Assembly: GCA_964350145.1 (NCBI GenBank)
Contig: CAYGJL010000014.1
Coordinates: 3,315 to 67,314, forward strand
Length of the DNA stretch: 64,000 nucleotides
From: JACDCY01 sp964350145
Lineage (GTDB): Bacteria > Gemmatimonadota > Gemmatimonadetes > Gemmatimonadales > Gemmatimonadaceae
Reading direction: 5' to 3'
How positions within the stretch are numbered: the stretch's first letter is position 1; each line of letters starts with the position of its first letter. Below, piece after piece: positions 17,035 to 26,138 of the stretch. The notes beneath the pieces were generated by a model. The model saw only the letters and a list, made by a program, of their open reading frames with translations. It was not told the origin of the DNA and ran no database searches. A program made the translations under genes and the position numbers.

Positions 17035-18792
17035 TCATAGCGCTGCAACGATGTCTGCGAGAAGTTTCTCGATCCGTCCCCTCGTCTCAGCAGACAGATC
17101 GCCCTTTACGACTTTGCCATCATTGACCGCAATCATAAAATCTCTTGCAGTGATTACCTTCGATATCTTCTCCCTTTTTATCCACTCTGAATTTGAAGTA
17201 TTGATCTTCCCCTTCGCCTTTCCTAAGACGATCGAAGAAAAATCGGAATTAGAAAAAAGATCTTCTATGCCGCTGCACCCGTCGATCTTAATTAGGCTGT
17301 CATCTGAGCACACGCGAGAGTCTTTCAACACTTTCAGCGTCTTCCTTCCATGCGCATCGTCATCAAGAACGATGGCGAAGGACAATCCCCAGCCAAGCAT
17401 CAGATTGGCTAACAGAGGCACATTGGGGCAACCAGTTGCCGGTAAGAAGCTTACTCTTTCCGTTTTCCCAAAAATCGTCCAGAAAGCTTTCAGATAGAAA
17501 TAGGCAGAGATCTCCTCGAGAATGACGTTGTTGTCTTTCTTGATCACAGTTTGGTGAGAAGCGTCCACGCCCATATTTGTATACAGAGGAAGCAGAGTAT
17601 CAACAGAAGCGCTTCCTAATTCCTGAAATGGTATTACGCGAGTCTCGCTCTTATCGTCTTCTGTATCCGCCCGCTCGACCGCTAACACTCGGTAGACTTT
17701 ATCGACGTTGAGTAGGTATGGTGAATGGGTAGTGAAAATGATTTGGAGACCAGCCTTTTGTTTCTCGAAGACCTGCAGAATGTCTTCTTGAGCTCTTGCG
17801 TGGAGGTTTGCGCCCGGCTCGTCGATTAAGAAAACTTGCCTTCGATCTTCCTTCGCGGCGGCTTCAAGTTTCAGATAGAAGGAGATAAACCACTTTACGC
17901 CTTTGCTTCTCTGGACTGGGGAAAGCTTTCCGTTCTTATCGCGTATCCAGAAAGCCAAGTAGGGCTGTCCTTGTTTCCCCTCCACCGAGTTCTTGTGGTG
18001 CTTTAATTCCGCGATCACCTCAATCTTGTCTTTCTTTCCTACTGTTTGATGCCAGTATTTCTGCAACTCGACGTTGACTTTTTTATTCTTCGCCTCGAGC
18101 TGGTCCTCCACAATTCTGATGTTGCTAGCGTTCTGGAGATCCTCCGCCTGTATATCGGCGATTAGCAGGAAATTTTGGGCGCCTTCGTATCCAGCGGCTT
18201 TGTTATCCTTCTTTACCAGCACATCCAGGTCAATGGTCGGCGGAAGGAGGCTATCCTCTTCGAACATTGTGATCTGAGGCAGGCTACTAAACACTTCATC
18301 TGCGAAGTCTTCTTGCGTGATAATGTCTGGCGGCGTCGGCCCTTCTGGGCCAGTTGCTTCAGGAGTGGCATCGGCCAATTCGGCTGATTCTTCGGCGCCG
18401 TCCCAAAGACTGCCTAACTCGGCGTTTTCGATTTCTAGTAGGCCACTTTCATAATCCTGCTCCCATAATCTTGTCAGCGCAACATTTTTCCCAAGCTTTT
18501 CAAAGGTCTTCTTAAAGCCCTTCGGCAGCTCTTTCCCCTCGGGAAGACAATCGGCTAGTTCCGCAAATGAGTCGAACTGAAAAATGCACGTGACTTCAGG
18601 ACTTGAGTCGTTACTTCGGATGTCATCTACCGAAATCACTCCAGTCTCGAACGCGTGAATACCTTCGAGTACGGTAGATTTGCCGGACTCATTTTGGCCG
18701 ACTATAAGAGAAATGCCGTCGGGCGACAGGTCCTGAAACCCGGTATCGACTATCGACCGGAAGCGCTTGATTCTGAAGGCTTGTAGTTTCAT
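17035..18792 (-). CDS. OLD-family ATPase/TOPRIM nuclease
   Basis: The product has 585 residues from the ATG at 18792 (MKLQAFRIKRFRS, the usual start for this family); a TTG at 18819 is less likely. The N-terminal ABC-type ATPase has Walker A VGQNESGKST near residue 36 and Walker B QVFLIDEPGANLHARAQ near 330, plus the H-loop TTHSPYLL. The C-terminal TOPRIM domain shows VILEEISAYFYLKA and FAIVLDDDAHGR, which supply metal-binding acids. OLD proteins degrade DNA and act in phage defence (for example P2 Old; GajA in Gabija). No UvrD-like partner is present, so this is a single-gene form rather than Gabija. The gene is clearly more AT-rich than its neighbours, a sign of separate transfer. Confidence 0.85.
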   Translation of the reverse strand: MKLQAFRIKRFRSIVDTGFQDLSPDGISLIVGQNESGKSTVLEGIHAFETGVISVDDIRSNDSSPEVTCIFQFDSFAELADCLPEGKELPKGFKKTFEKLGKNVALTRLWEQDYESGLLEIENAELGSLWDGAEESAELADATPEATGPEGPTPPDIITQEDFADEVFSSLPQITMFEEDSLLPPTIDLDVLVKKDNKAAGYEGAQNFLLIADIQAEDLQNASNIRIVEDQLEAKNKKVNVELQKYWHQTVGKKDKIEVIAELKHHKNSVEGKQGQPYLAFWIRDKNGKLSPVQRSKGVKWFISFYLKLEAAAKEDRRQVFLIDEPGANLHARAQEDILQVFEKQKAGLQIIFTTHSPYLLNVDKVYRVLAVERADTEDDKSETRVIPFQELGSASVDTLLPLYTNMGVDASHQTVIKKDNNVILEEISAYFYLKAFWTIFGKTERVSFLPATGCPNVPLLANLMLGWGLSFAIVLDDDAHGRKTLKVLKDSRVCSDDSLIKIDGCSGIEDLFSNSDFSSIVLGKAKGKINTSNSEWIKREKISKVITARDFMIAVNDGKVVKGDLSAETRGRIEKLLADIVAAL

Positions 18793-18934
18793 TTCAGCTT
18801 GTACTCTACCATTAGCCAACCGCCCCCGCCAGTTATGACGCGCGACGTGATTGGGAGTAGTTAAACCGGGCCGCCACCTGTCGCGAATGACAAAAACCGC
18901 CGTCTTCGACGTGCTTGCCTCTGTGATATGCTGG

Positions 18935-20536
18935 TCATGCGGCTTTGGCGAGAGGAGTGGAGTTTGCTAGAACCTTCGCGTTGATCGTCTGGATGTTCTC
19001 AAGGATTTCTATGAAATCCCGATCGCGCAGCGCCGTCAGAGTTCTAACGTCCTTCACGAATCCGCACAACTCTGAAACCTGAGTCGGCTGAGACCATCGA
19101 ACGAATGGTTTTCTGGCCTCAATGCTCAAGATCCTGTCCTTGAGCTGGAAGTTCGAACCGGTCGTTTCGAGGATGAGACGTTTGAGCGATACGTCCCCCG
19201 ATCGGAAGTAATCCGTGGCTCTATTGAGGAATTCTCCGAGGAGATCGTCTGGTTCTAACCCCTCCGCTTCCTGCGAGAGTTTTTCCCGCCGCTGAAGAAG
19301 GGCGAGGCGATTGCGTTCCAACTCCGAGTGGTGTTTGAGGAAGTTCTCGTCAGAGACGAGATGGCGAATTCGGAGCCTTGTAAGTTCCTCAAGTTCGGTG
19401 CTGCAAGCGTCTATGCCTGCGTTAACTGAACGACGCTCTGCGTCCATGTCGGGCTTTGTGCGACGACTATACTCGGCGAAGCTCTGTCGAAGCGCCTTTA
19501 AACACTCGTCCCCGATGCTGAGCGAGTTGAGAAAGGCTTCGATGTCCCGCTCAAGATCGGCCAGCACGACATATGGTTGTCGACATAGTTTCGTACCGCG
19601 GCGTTTGGTGCAGTGGTAGTACACATAGGTCTTGCCGGTCGGCTTGGTTTTTTCCTCTGCCGTTACGGAAAGACCGCATGCCCCGCATCGAATCGCCCCT
19701 GTATATGCGAAATGCCGTTTGCTCTTTGGGCGCGCTGCTCCGGGTCTTCCAAGGAGCTTCTGGACCTGGTCAAACTGATCCAGGGAAATCATCGGCTTGT
19801 GTTTTCCGGGGAGGAGTCTGTCGTCCCAGCGAAAAGCACCGGCATAGAACGGATTCGAGAAAATCGCATAGATAGTGCTGAGTGACAGGAAGTACCCGCC
19901 GCTTTTCCGGCGTTTCCTCGTGCGCAAACCCCACTGATTGGTTGCAATATCCAGAATACTGCTTGGCGAATGGGCGCCACTGAGCATGAGTCGCCACATC
20001 TGCTCCACAAGCGGAAAGCGCTCAAGATCGGGGACGGTCAACTTGGTTTCGTGATCAGTGAGGTATCCAATCGGAGGTTTGGAGGGACGCCACCCTTTCT
20101 CGGCCTTGGTTCGCAGCCCACGTCGCACGTTCTCGGAGAGGGCATCCGTGTAGTACTTGGCAAAACCAAGTAGGACCGAGAGCATGAGTTTGCCCTGCGG
20201 CGTGTTATCAAACGCAGCCGTAGCGAACTTGAGATCCTTGAGCCTTCCCACATCGAGGAGTTGAATGATCTGGCCGCCGTCCGCTGCGTTGCGAGCCAGA
20301 CGATCCGGATGCCATGCGATGATCCCCTGAGCTTCGCCTTTTGTTATGCGGTCTAGCATGGCGGAGAAAACGGGCCTGCCCGGAGCCTTGGCGCTCTTGG
20401 CTTCTTCGAATGTCTCAATGATGTCCAGCTTCCAAGCCGCAGCAAGGCGCTCCATTTCGATACGCTGCGATTCGAGGGAAAGGATTTGACGGTCCTCCGC
20501 CTCAGTGGATTTGCGACAGTATAGGAAATACTTCAT
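18935..20536 (-). CDS. Large serine recombinase
   Basis: A 533-residue protein with three domains: the resolvase catalytic domain (YFLYCRKSTEAEDRQILSL, with Ser in the SLESQR motif, and GIIAWHPDRLARNAADG), the recombinase domain (about 160-250, including IFSNPFYAGAFRW), and a zinc ribbon with paired Cys (IRCGACG and CTKRRGTKLC) followed by a coiled coil. Such enzymes integrate phages and conjugative or mobilizable elements at specific sites with no need for host factors. The start codon overlaps the stop of the small upstream gene (ATGA). It lies about 11 kb from the comM junction, so it may belong to an element nested within the island. Confidence 0.92.
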   Translation of the reverse strand: MKYFLYCRKSTEAEDRQILSLESQRIEMERLAAAWKLDIIETFEEAKSAKAPGRPVFSAMLDRITKGEAQGIIAWHPDRLARNAADGGQIIQLLDVGRLKDLKFATAAFDNTPQGKLMLSVLLGFAKYYTDALSENVRRGLRTKAEKGWRPSKPPIGYLTDHETKLTVPDLERFPLVEQMWRLMLSGAHSPSSILDIATNQWGLRTRKRRKSGGYFLSLSTIYAIFSNPFYAGAFRWDDRLLPGKHKPMISLDQFDQVQKLLGRPGAARPKSKRHFAYTGAIRCGACGLSVTAEEKTKPTGKTYVYYHCTKRRGTKLCRQPYVVLADLERDIEAFLNSLSIGDECLKALRQSFAEYSRRTKPDMDAERRSVNAGIDACSTELEELTRLRIRHLVSDENFLKHHSELERNRLALLQRREKLSQEAEGLEPDDLLGEFLNRATDYFRSGDVSLKRLILETTGSNFQLKDRILSIEARKPFVRWSQPTQVSELCGFVKDVRTLTALRDRDFIEILENIQTINAKVLANSTPLAKAA

Positions 20537-20727
20537 GGGGCCATGGTATCACGGCCGGCGCTGTCGCTGCTACTCGTGCGATCTACGGAAGTGGCGCTCG
20601 CTAGAATACGCAAGAATGTCAGGAGGCGGGACAGTTCAGAGCGTGCGGCATCTTTGGAGAGGGTTTCTCCGAAATCCTTTTTCCACGCGCGTATGAAGCG
20701 CTCAATCTCGTGCTCGGCGAGTTCCAT
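20533..20727 (-). CDS. Small protein translationally coupled to the serine recombinase
   Basis: 64 residues from the ATG at 20727 (MELAEHEIERFIRAWKKDF); the frame opens at 20745. It is helical and charged, with a Ser/Thr/Asp-rich end. Its stop overlaps the start of the recombinase gene by 4 bases, which points to coupled translation. It may be a recombination directionality factor or another helper, but it is not recognisable by sequence. Confidence 0.5.
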   Translation of the reverse strand: MELAEHEIERFIRAWKKDFGETLSKDAARSELSRLLTFLRILASATSVDRTSSSDSAGRDTMAP

Positions 20728-20748
20728 GGGGCCACCGTAACGCATTGA

Positions 20749-22191
20749 ATGCGGAACGCGGAGACGGGCGAAGGTTTCCCCGCTGATGATTTCGCCCGCC
20801 TCCGTGGAACGGATCCAATGCTATACGCTTCGCGAATGTCTCAGGACGAATTATCAAACGAGAAAACGCGATCGGTCGTGTCCGCAATTCTCGAGGATGG
20901 CGCTATTGTCGAGATGGTGTACCGACGTGAAGCACAGGACACCGCGCTTCTTGTTTATTCAGATGGCGAGAACACGGAGCACAAGTGGTTGGATGCGGGA
21001 AGCCAAGGCCGCATCGGTCCTTACTCCCCGCGGAACAATCTCCTGACACACCGCGTTGTCCTCTTTCCGTCAGGAGTCGGAGATTATGAGAGAACCGACC
21101 AACTCCTTGCCGCCGTTAGAAGCTTCATCCACAGCTATGCTGACCTCTCCACGATTTTTGAAGAGGTAGCTAGCTACTACGTTTTACTGACTTGGATCTA
21201 CGACTCCTTCTCCGAGGTGCCTTACCTTCGACTAAAAGGGGACTACGGAACCGGAAAGAGCCGCTGTCTCCTAGCTATTGGCTCGCTCTGTTACAAGCCG
21301 ATGTTCGTCTCCGGCGCATCCACCGTCTCCCCGATCTTTCGGATACTGGACAGCTTCCGCGGGACTCTGGTCATGGACGAATCGGATTTTCGCTTCTCTG
21401 ACGAGAAAGCCGAAATCGTCAAAATCCTCAACAACGGCAACGCTGAGGGATTTCCTGTGCTCCGAAGCGAAGTCACACCGACCAAGGAGTTCAATCCACG
21501 AGCGTTTACCGTCTTCGGACCAAAAATCATAGCGACTAGACGTGACTTCGATGATCGCGCCCTGGAGAGCCGTTGCATCACTGAGGTGATGCGGGGACTA
21601 CCGCCTCGCTCAGACATTCCTCTGAGTTTGCCCGACACTTTCCATGACGAGGCAAGGGAACTTCGAAACAAGCTGCTTGCTTATCGATTCAGGAACTTCG
21701 CCAGGAGGCGCGACCCCTCGGGCGCTAGAGAGCAGGAGATCGAAGCGCGCGTTGCGCAGGTCTTCTCTTCGCTCCTGGCGGTGGTGGAGGACGACAATGC
21801 TCGAAAGCGCATTCTCGATCTTGCACGTAAGCAGAGTGAAACCATCAGAGCGGATCGCGGCCAGAGCATTGAAGCGCTGCTTCTTGGTATCATATTGGAC
21901 ATGCGTCGAGAATCGTGTCCCCTCGGCGTGAAAGAAATTGCGGAACGATTTGCCGACCGCCATCAAGGGGATTTTGCGAGACCCATTACTCCACGGTGGG
22001 TCGGTGCGCAGATCAAGCGGCGTCTCTCTCTTGCCACGGTGAAGAGTCACGGCACGTTTGTCATACCGCAGACGGAGGAAGACAAACTTCTCGCGCTCTT
22101 CGAGCGGTTTGATTCCGGGGATGATCGGGTGGACGTGGGGATATTGGGGACGTCATCCGAGGCGACGTCCGCACAAAAGCAAGGCAATTAG
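20749..22191 (+). CDS. AAA/SF3-like replication-type ATPase
   Basis: The 480-residue frame opens at 20749, with later ATG codons at 20818 and 20836 as possible starts; none has a clear ribosome binding site. The P-loop is YLRLKGDYGTGKSRCLLAIG near residue 160, Walker B is GTLVMDESDF near 205 and a sensor-like FGPKIIATRRDFDDRALESR follows. A winged-helix-like stretch near the C-terminus (VKEIAERFADRH, TPRWVGAQIKRR) could bind DNA. The layout resembles ATPases encoded by plasmids, phages and integrative elements for replication. It is divergent from the recombinase and begins only 3 bases from that unit's frame, so the two may share a control region. Confidence 0.72.
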   Translation: MRNAETGEGFPADDFARLRGTDPMLYASRMSQDELSNEKTRSVVSAILEDGAIVEMVYRREAQDTALLVYSDGENTEHKWLDAGSQGRIGPYSPRNNLLTHRVVLFPSGVGDYERTDQLLAAVRSFIHSYADLSTIFEEVASYYVLLTWIYDSFSEVPYLRLKGDYGTGKSRCLLAIGSLCYKPMFVSGASTVSPIFRILDSFRGTLVMDESDFRFSDEKAEIVKILNNGNAEGFPVLRSEVTPTKEFNPRAFTVFGPKIIATRRDFDDRALESRCITEVMRGLPPRSDIPLSLPDTFHDEARELRNKLLAYRFRNFARRRDPSGAREQEIEARVAQVFSSLLAVVEDDNARKRILDLARKQSETIRADRGQSIEALLLGIILDMRRESCPLGVKEIAERFADRHQGDFARPITPRWVGAQIKRRLSLATVKSHGTFVIPQTEEDKLLALFERFDSGDDRVDVGILGTSSEATSAQKQGN

Positions 22192-22344
22192 GCGGTGCCT
22201 GGCGCTTAAAGGGCCGGCGGTGCTCTGCCCGATGTAACCTCCCCACATCCACCCGTTGTATCGTTTCGGCGGGGATGCCTCGTCCGGCATTAAGTGCCGC
22301 CTGCGTTCGTTGATAAAAAGGAGCTACGCTAATCGCACTTTCAC

Positions 22345-22695
22345 ATGACCACTATTCAATTGCCATCGTATCTGAAGATGTACCGAAAGCGCACCGGTCT
22401 CACCCACGAAGAGGTCGCTTTTCTTCTCGGTTCGATGAGTGGCGCGAGCGTCTCTCGGCACGAGAACGGCGCCCGGCTGCCGATTCTCAGAACGGCGCTT
22501 AAGTATCAGGCGATTTTTGGACAGGCGCTCTGCGAGCTCTACCCAGGGATCTTCGACGAGGCGCGAGAGCTTGTCCGGAAACGAGCGCGAGGCCTCCGGC
22601 TGAGTCTGGAGAAAAGACCGAGGAACGCAGTTCGGGACCGCAAGATCGAGATCCTGACAGGCATTATTGGCGAGGAGGTAGATAAAGCAGCTTAG
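22345..22695 (+). CDS. XRE-family HTH protein
   Basis: 116 residues. The HTH spans residues 8-60: YLKMYRKRTGLTHEEVAFLL then SGASVSRHENGARLP. The C-terminal half is helical and basic (RKRARGLRLSLEKR), perhaps for dimer formation. It is 3 bases upstream of the RuvC-like gene. Upstream, between 22192 and 22344, an AAGGAG sequence occurs 22 bases before the ATG, which is too far to be its ribosome binding site. Probably the regulator of this mobile-element module. Confidence 0.8.
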   Translation: MTTIQLPSYLKMYRKRTGLTHEEVAFLLGSMSGASVSRHENGARLPILRTALKYQAIFGQALCELYPGIFDEARELVRKRARGLRLSLEKRPRNAVRDRKIEILTGIIGEEVDKAA

Positions 22696-22698
22696 AGC

Positions 22699-23232
22699 AT
22701 GCGGATGAAGGCAAATCAGCGCCAATACGTTCGCGTGCTCTCTGTTTATCCTCACCACCGCGGTTTCGGTTTCGCGGTGCTCGAACATGAAAGACTAGTT
22801 GATTGGGGCCTTGCCCGTCTCTATTCGAAGGGCAACGATGAATTTTTGGCTCGTGTCGAAGCCATGATGGTTAAGTATCGCCCCCACATCATTGCCCTGG
22901 AAGATCATATGAACTCCCGGAGAGGAGAAAGGGCACAGCGGCTAGTCGACACAGTTCTGGGGTATGCCAAATTCCGGGAGGTCGAAACAGTACTCGTCGT
23001 TCAGAGTGATGTACGGCGAATACTAGGCCTTCAAGAGAGAGCGACGATCTATGACGTAGCGACATGCCTTGCCGAAGCTTTTCCGGAATTGACTCCCCTC
23101 GTTCCACCAAAGCGAAGGCCATGGCAAAGCGAGGCTGAGCGGATGAAGGTGTTTCAGGCGCTAGGGCTTGCGATTGTTGCTTTCCCCAGATCGAGTCCCT
23201 TTGGACCGGCGTTTGTACGCAGGCTGGCCTAG
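22699..23232 (+). CDS. RuvC-like (RNase H fold) protein
   Basis: 177 residues. The start VLSVYPHHRGFGFAVLEHERL matches the first beta-hairpin of RuvC-like resolvases (usual form IDPG..T), and RPHIIALEDHM matches the second acidic strand with Glu. The first catalytic Asp is replaced (Ser-Val-Tyr). The end (WQSEAERMKVFQALGLAIVAF) is compatible with the last helix, including an acidic residue. It may thus be inactive or use another residue. It is transcribed with the XRE gene and may act in element replication or resolution. No gene follows for 277 bases; a GC-rich stem CGTGGG/CCCACG near 23250 could end transcription. Confidence 0.65.
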   Translation: MRMKANQRQYVRVLSVYPHHRGFGFAVLEHERLVDWGLARLYSKGNDEFLARVEAMMVKYRPHIIALEDHMNSRRGERAQRLVDTVLGYAKFREVETVLVVQSDVRRILGLQERATIYDVATCLAEAFPELTPLVPPKRRPWQSEAERMKVFQALGLAIVAFPRSSPFGPAFVRRLA

Positions 23233-23509
23233 TGGGCCGCAACGAGGCGACGTGGGCGAGAACCCACGCGGCCTAACGCCATTCGAGTTAAGTCTTTGCT
23301 GCGACGGCCTCTCGCTTCGCAACAGGACTGCGGCAGCTTACGCCTAAGACGTTTGGCCGACATTTGGTTCCGCATCCTGGTCAGGCCCGACGTCGCCAAC
23401 AATTACCGGTCGCTGTTCCCTACGAAGACAATGCTGTTCGCGAGGCCGGCAGCCCGGTAATATTCCGCACGGCCTGTGCTGCGCCCCCACACCGTTTCCA
23501 TCCGAAACC

Positions 23510-24676
23510 ATGACCGACTTCGGCGACTTGATTGAAACGACTGAGGACTCCGATGAGGAGTTTCAGGTTGAAGAGTACGAGCTCACATCGTCTCCGAACG
23601 ACTTCAACATACTCACAATCTTCTCTTTCATCGAATCCGGAGCGGTAAAGATGCCCGGATTCCAGCGCAATTACGTGTGGGACATTGGGCGCGCTTCAAA
23701 GTTGATCGAGTCCATCATCATTGGCCTTCCTGTACCACAGATATTCCTCTACGAGGAAGCTCGCAATTCATTCCTGGTGATAGACGGCCAGCAGCGGTTG
23801 ATGTCCATCTACTACTTCATGAAGCAGCGCTTTCCCAAGAAGGAAAAGCGCACGGAGCTGCGCCGCATCTACGACGAGCGTGGCGGCATCCCGGAACCAC
23901 TCCTGCAGGATGACTCCTACTTTGACAAGTTCAACCTGCGCCTTCAGGAGGTTGCGGTCGGCACTAAGAACAAATTCGCAGGCCGGAACTACGCCACACT
24001 CGAAGAGTTCAAAACGCAGTTTGAGCTAAGAACCATCCGCAATGTTGTGGTTAAGCAGTCGGTGCCGAAGGACGACGATTCGTCAATCTACGAAATGTTC
24101 AATCGTCTCAACACCGGCGGTATCAACCTTACGCCACAAGAGATCCGGACCAGCCTATATCACTCCGAGTTTTACTCGATGCTGGGGCGCATAAACATGA
24201 TCGCCGGGTGGCGGCGTCTTCTTGATGGCGCGGAACCAGACCTCCACATGCGCGACGTGGAGATTCTGCTGCGCGGGTTCGCCATGCTTCTTGAGGGGGA
24301 CAAGTACGGATCGTCCATGGCGAAGTTTCTAAATCGTTTCTCGAAATCAGCAAAGGCATTCACGCCCGAGACGGTTGAGCGACTCGAAGCGCTGTTCCAT
24401 TCCTTTCTAGGCAGCTCCGCTGACCTTCCAGCGCGTGCCTTCTTTAGTCAGTCGGGAAAGTTTAGCGTCACGACTTATGAGGCCGTGTTCGCGGCATTAG
24501 CAACTGATGGGCTTGCTGCAGGAGTCGTTACGGCGCCTCCGCTTCCACCCGAGAAATTTGCCACCCTGCGTGCCGATGCGCAGTTCGCTCAGTTTTCGCA
24601 GTCCCAATCCAATCGCAAGGCCAACGTCGCAGGCCGCCTCGCGCGTGCGCGGGAGCTCCTTTCTGGCGTGGCGTAG
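23510..24676 (+). CDS. DUF262 protein (ParB-like NTPase)
   Basis: 388 residues. The DUF262 signature is clear: MPGFQRNYVWD near residue 50, LVIDGQQRLMSIYYFM near 88, and SIYEMFNRLNTGGINLTPQEIR near 187. Unlike the GmrSD-type protein at 13192-14937 it has no DUF1524 nuclease domain; the C-terminal half is helical and ends with basic residues (QSNRKANVAGRLARARELL). The following HEPN gene starts 5 bases after the stop, so the two very probably form a functional pair in which the HEPN protein is the nuclease. Confidence 0.85.
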   Translation: MTDFGDLIETTEDSDEEFQVEEYELTSSPNDFNILTIFSFIESGAVKMPGFQRNYVWDIGRASKLIESIIIGLPVPQIFLYEEARNSFLVIDGQQRLMSIYYFMKQRFPKKEKRTELRRIYDERGGIPEPLLQDDSYFDKFNLRLQEVAVGTKNKFAGRNYATLEEFKTQFELRTIRNVVVKQSVPKDDDSSIYEMFNRLNTGGINLTPQEIRTSLYHSEFYSMLGRINMIAGWRRLLDGAEPDLHMRDVEILLRGFAMLLEGDKYGSSMAKFLNRFSKSAKAFTPETVERLEALFHSFLGSSADLPARAFFSQSGKFSVTTYEAVFAALATDGLAAGVVTAPPLPPEKFATLRADAQFAQFSQSQSNRKANVAGRLARARELLSGVA

Positions 24677-24681
24677 AGAGC

Positions 24682-25239
24682 ATGGAGCGCACCGTCATCG
24701 ATCAGATGGTCGACGATCACGGAGAGCTCGCACGGCATCTCCTTGAAGCCGGCCAACCATCGCTGCTTAACAACTCAGACGCCGCATTCCGCAAGTCGCT
24801 GACCTTGGCCGCCGCAAGCTCGTTCGAATCGCAGGTTAAAGCGCACCTATTGGCATTCGTCTCCGCGCGTTCGTCTAGTGATGCGCTCACGATAGCATTC
24901 GTAAAGAACAAGGCGCTCGAGCGGCAGTACCATACTTTGTTTGAATGGAAAGGCACAAGCGCCAATAGCTTCTTCGGCCTGTTCGGAGCGGGGTTCAGAC
25001 AACACATGGCCGCGCGAACCAAGGCGGACAAAACTCTGGACGACTCGATCCGGGCTTTCCTGGAGCTTGGCAACCTGCGTAACGAAATTGCGCACCAGGA
25101 TTTCGTGTCATACCCGATGGAAAAGACGGTCACCGATGTGTACGACCTCTACAAACGAGCGCGGATGTTCGTCGACGGGCTGCCGAGCTTCTTGGCCGGT
25201 TATGTCGAGGCTCCGGCTCCAGTGGCTCCTGCGGCCTAA
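24682..25239 (+). CDS. HEPN-domain protein (putative RNase partner of DUF262)
   Basis: 185 residues, all-helical. The HEPN catalytic motif is LRNEIAHQDF (RxxxxH: Arg-Asn...His) at about residues 132-141. Upstream helices (AASSFESQVKAHLLAFV, SFFGLFGAGFR) fit the RiboL-PSP-HEPN group. It directly follows the DUF262 gene. HEPN proteins act as RNases in toxin-antitoxin and abortive-infection systems. A tail of Ala/Pro (APAPVAPAA) closes the protein. It converges with the HNH gene, with 49 bases between. Confidence 0.75.
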   Translation: MERTVIDQMVDDHGELARHLLEAGQPSLLNNSDAAFRKSLTLAAASSFESQVKAHLLAFVSARSSSDALTIAFVKNKALERQYHTLFEWKGTSANSFFGLFGAGFRQHMAARTKADKTLDDSIRAFLELGNLRNEIAHQDFVSYPMEKTVTDVYDLYKRARMFVDGLPSFLAGYVEAPAPVAPAA

Positions 25240-25288
25240 CGCCCTAGCTAAGCTGCGAACGGACCATTCCGAAAACCGGTCGTCAGCT

Positions 25289-25945
25289 TCAGCGTTCGTT
25301 GGCTGGCAGGCGCGAAGTCTGTCTAATACGTCGCATTTCGTCGATGCTTCGATTCCCGCGGTGATAGTGAATTGCAGCGTGACAGTTTGGGCAGACGGGT
25401 ACGAGATCGGTGCTTGGATCTACAGATCGAGCACCGGTAGCTCCGCCTAAGGGTTTTAGGTGGTGCACGTGAATAAAACCGCTGAACTCCTCGCCGTACG
25501 CCGTGCCGAAATCAAAGTCGCAGATGCAGCAGTTTGTACCGTGTTGAGCCAGACAGGCCCGTCGCGCCGATGCGCTCCGTTCCAGTCTATCGACGGTGAC
25601 CGTGACGCCGTCGCCCTCCGTGAATGGTCCGGATAGCTCTTCGGGCAAGGCAACGGTGTCTTCAGTAATTCCAAGAGCGACGACGGAAAACCCAAGGCGG
25701 CGTAAGCATGGAACGACGCCGCTCATCCCACCGTGCAGGCGGTCTGGCGGCTGACCATGCTGCAGGCGAATAGCGACGCCCGCGATCGCTTTCGATTCGT
25801 ATTGCTGGCCAGCATGAAGCAAATACCATGTTTTCGCAGGGCCATAACCGTACTTCTCGAGGAAGGCGTCGCGACCGACACCATCGTATTCTTTGATCGC
25901 GCCTAGCACCGCTGTTTTGTCCGTCAGATCCGCGATTAGGGGCAT
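25289..25945 (-). CDS. HNH endonuclease, McrA-like
   Basis: 218 residues from the ATG at 25945 (an upstream ATG at 25978 adds 11 residues). The N-terminal domain (LTDKTAVLGAIKEYDGVG, YLLHAGQQYESKAIAG) resembles the DNA-reading head of ScoMcrA-type enzymes. The C-terminal HNH nuclease shows CCICDFDFG, IHVHHLKPLGG and LVPVCPNCHAAIH: two CxxC zinc pairs and the His-Asn-His metal finger. Enzymes of this kind cut methylated or phosphorothioated DNA, so it is probably a type IV restriction protein. Single gene. Confidence 0.82.
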   Translation of the reverse strand: MPLIADLTDKTAVLGAIKEYDGVGRDAFLEKYGYGPAKTWYLLHAGQQYESKAIAGVAIRLQHGQPPDRLHGGMSGVVPCLRRLGFSVVALGITEDTVALPEELSGPFTEGDGVTVTVDRLERSASARRACLAQHGTNCCICDFDFGTAYGEEFSGFIHVHHLKPLGGATGARSVDPSTDLVPVCPNCHAAIHYHRGNRSIDEMRRIRQTSRLPANER

Positions 25946-26138
25946 ACGTGGAATGCGGGAGAGGTATCTGGGTAACACTACGCGTTTGTTCTTGATTCGC
26001 CTCGGCGAACAACTGAATCTGCCAGCTAACGAAGGTTAGATAGCGATGCGGTCAGCGATCTCGGATTACGCCGCGGCCCAAGTGCGCCACTTCGTTCCGT
26101 CGAATGTACTTTGCGCCTCGCCGACAACCTAGCGTTCG

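Noticed and set aside
17035..18792. OLD-type gene considered as GajA of a Gabija system
   Set aside because: No UvrD-like helicase gene next to it; neighbours are a PIN-like gene and an integrase.
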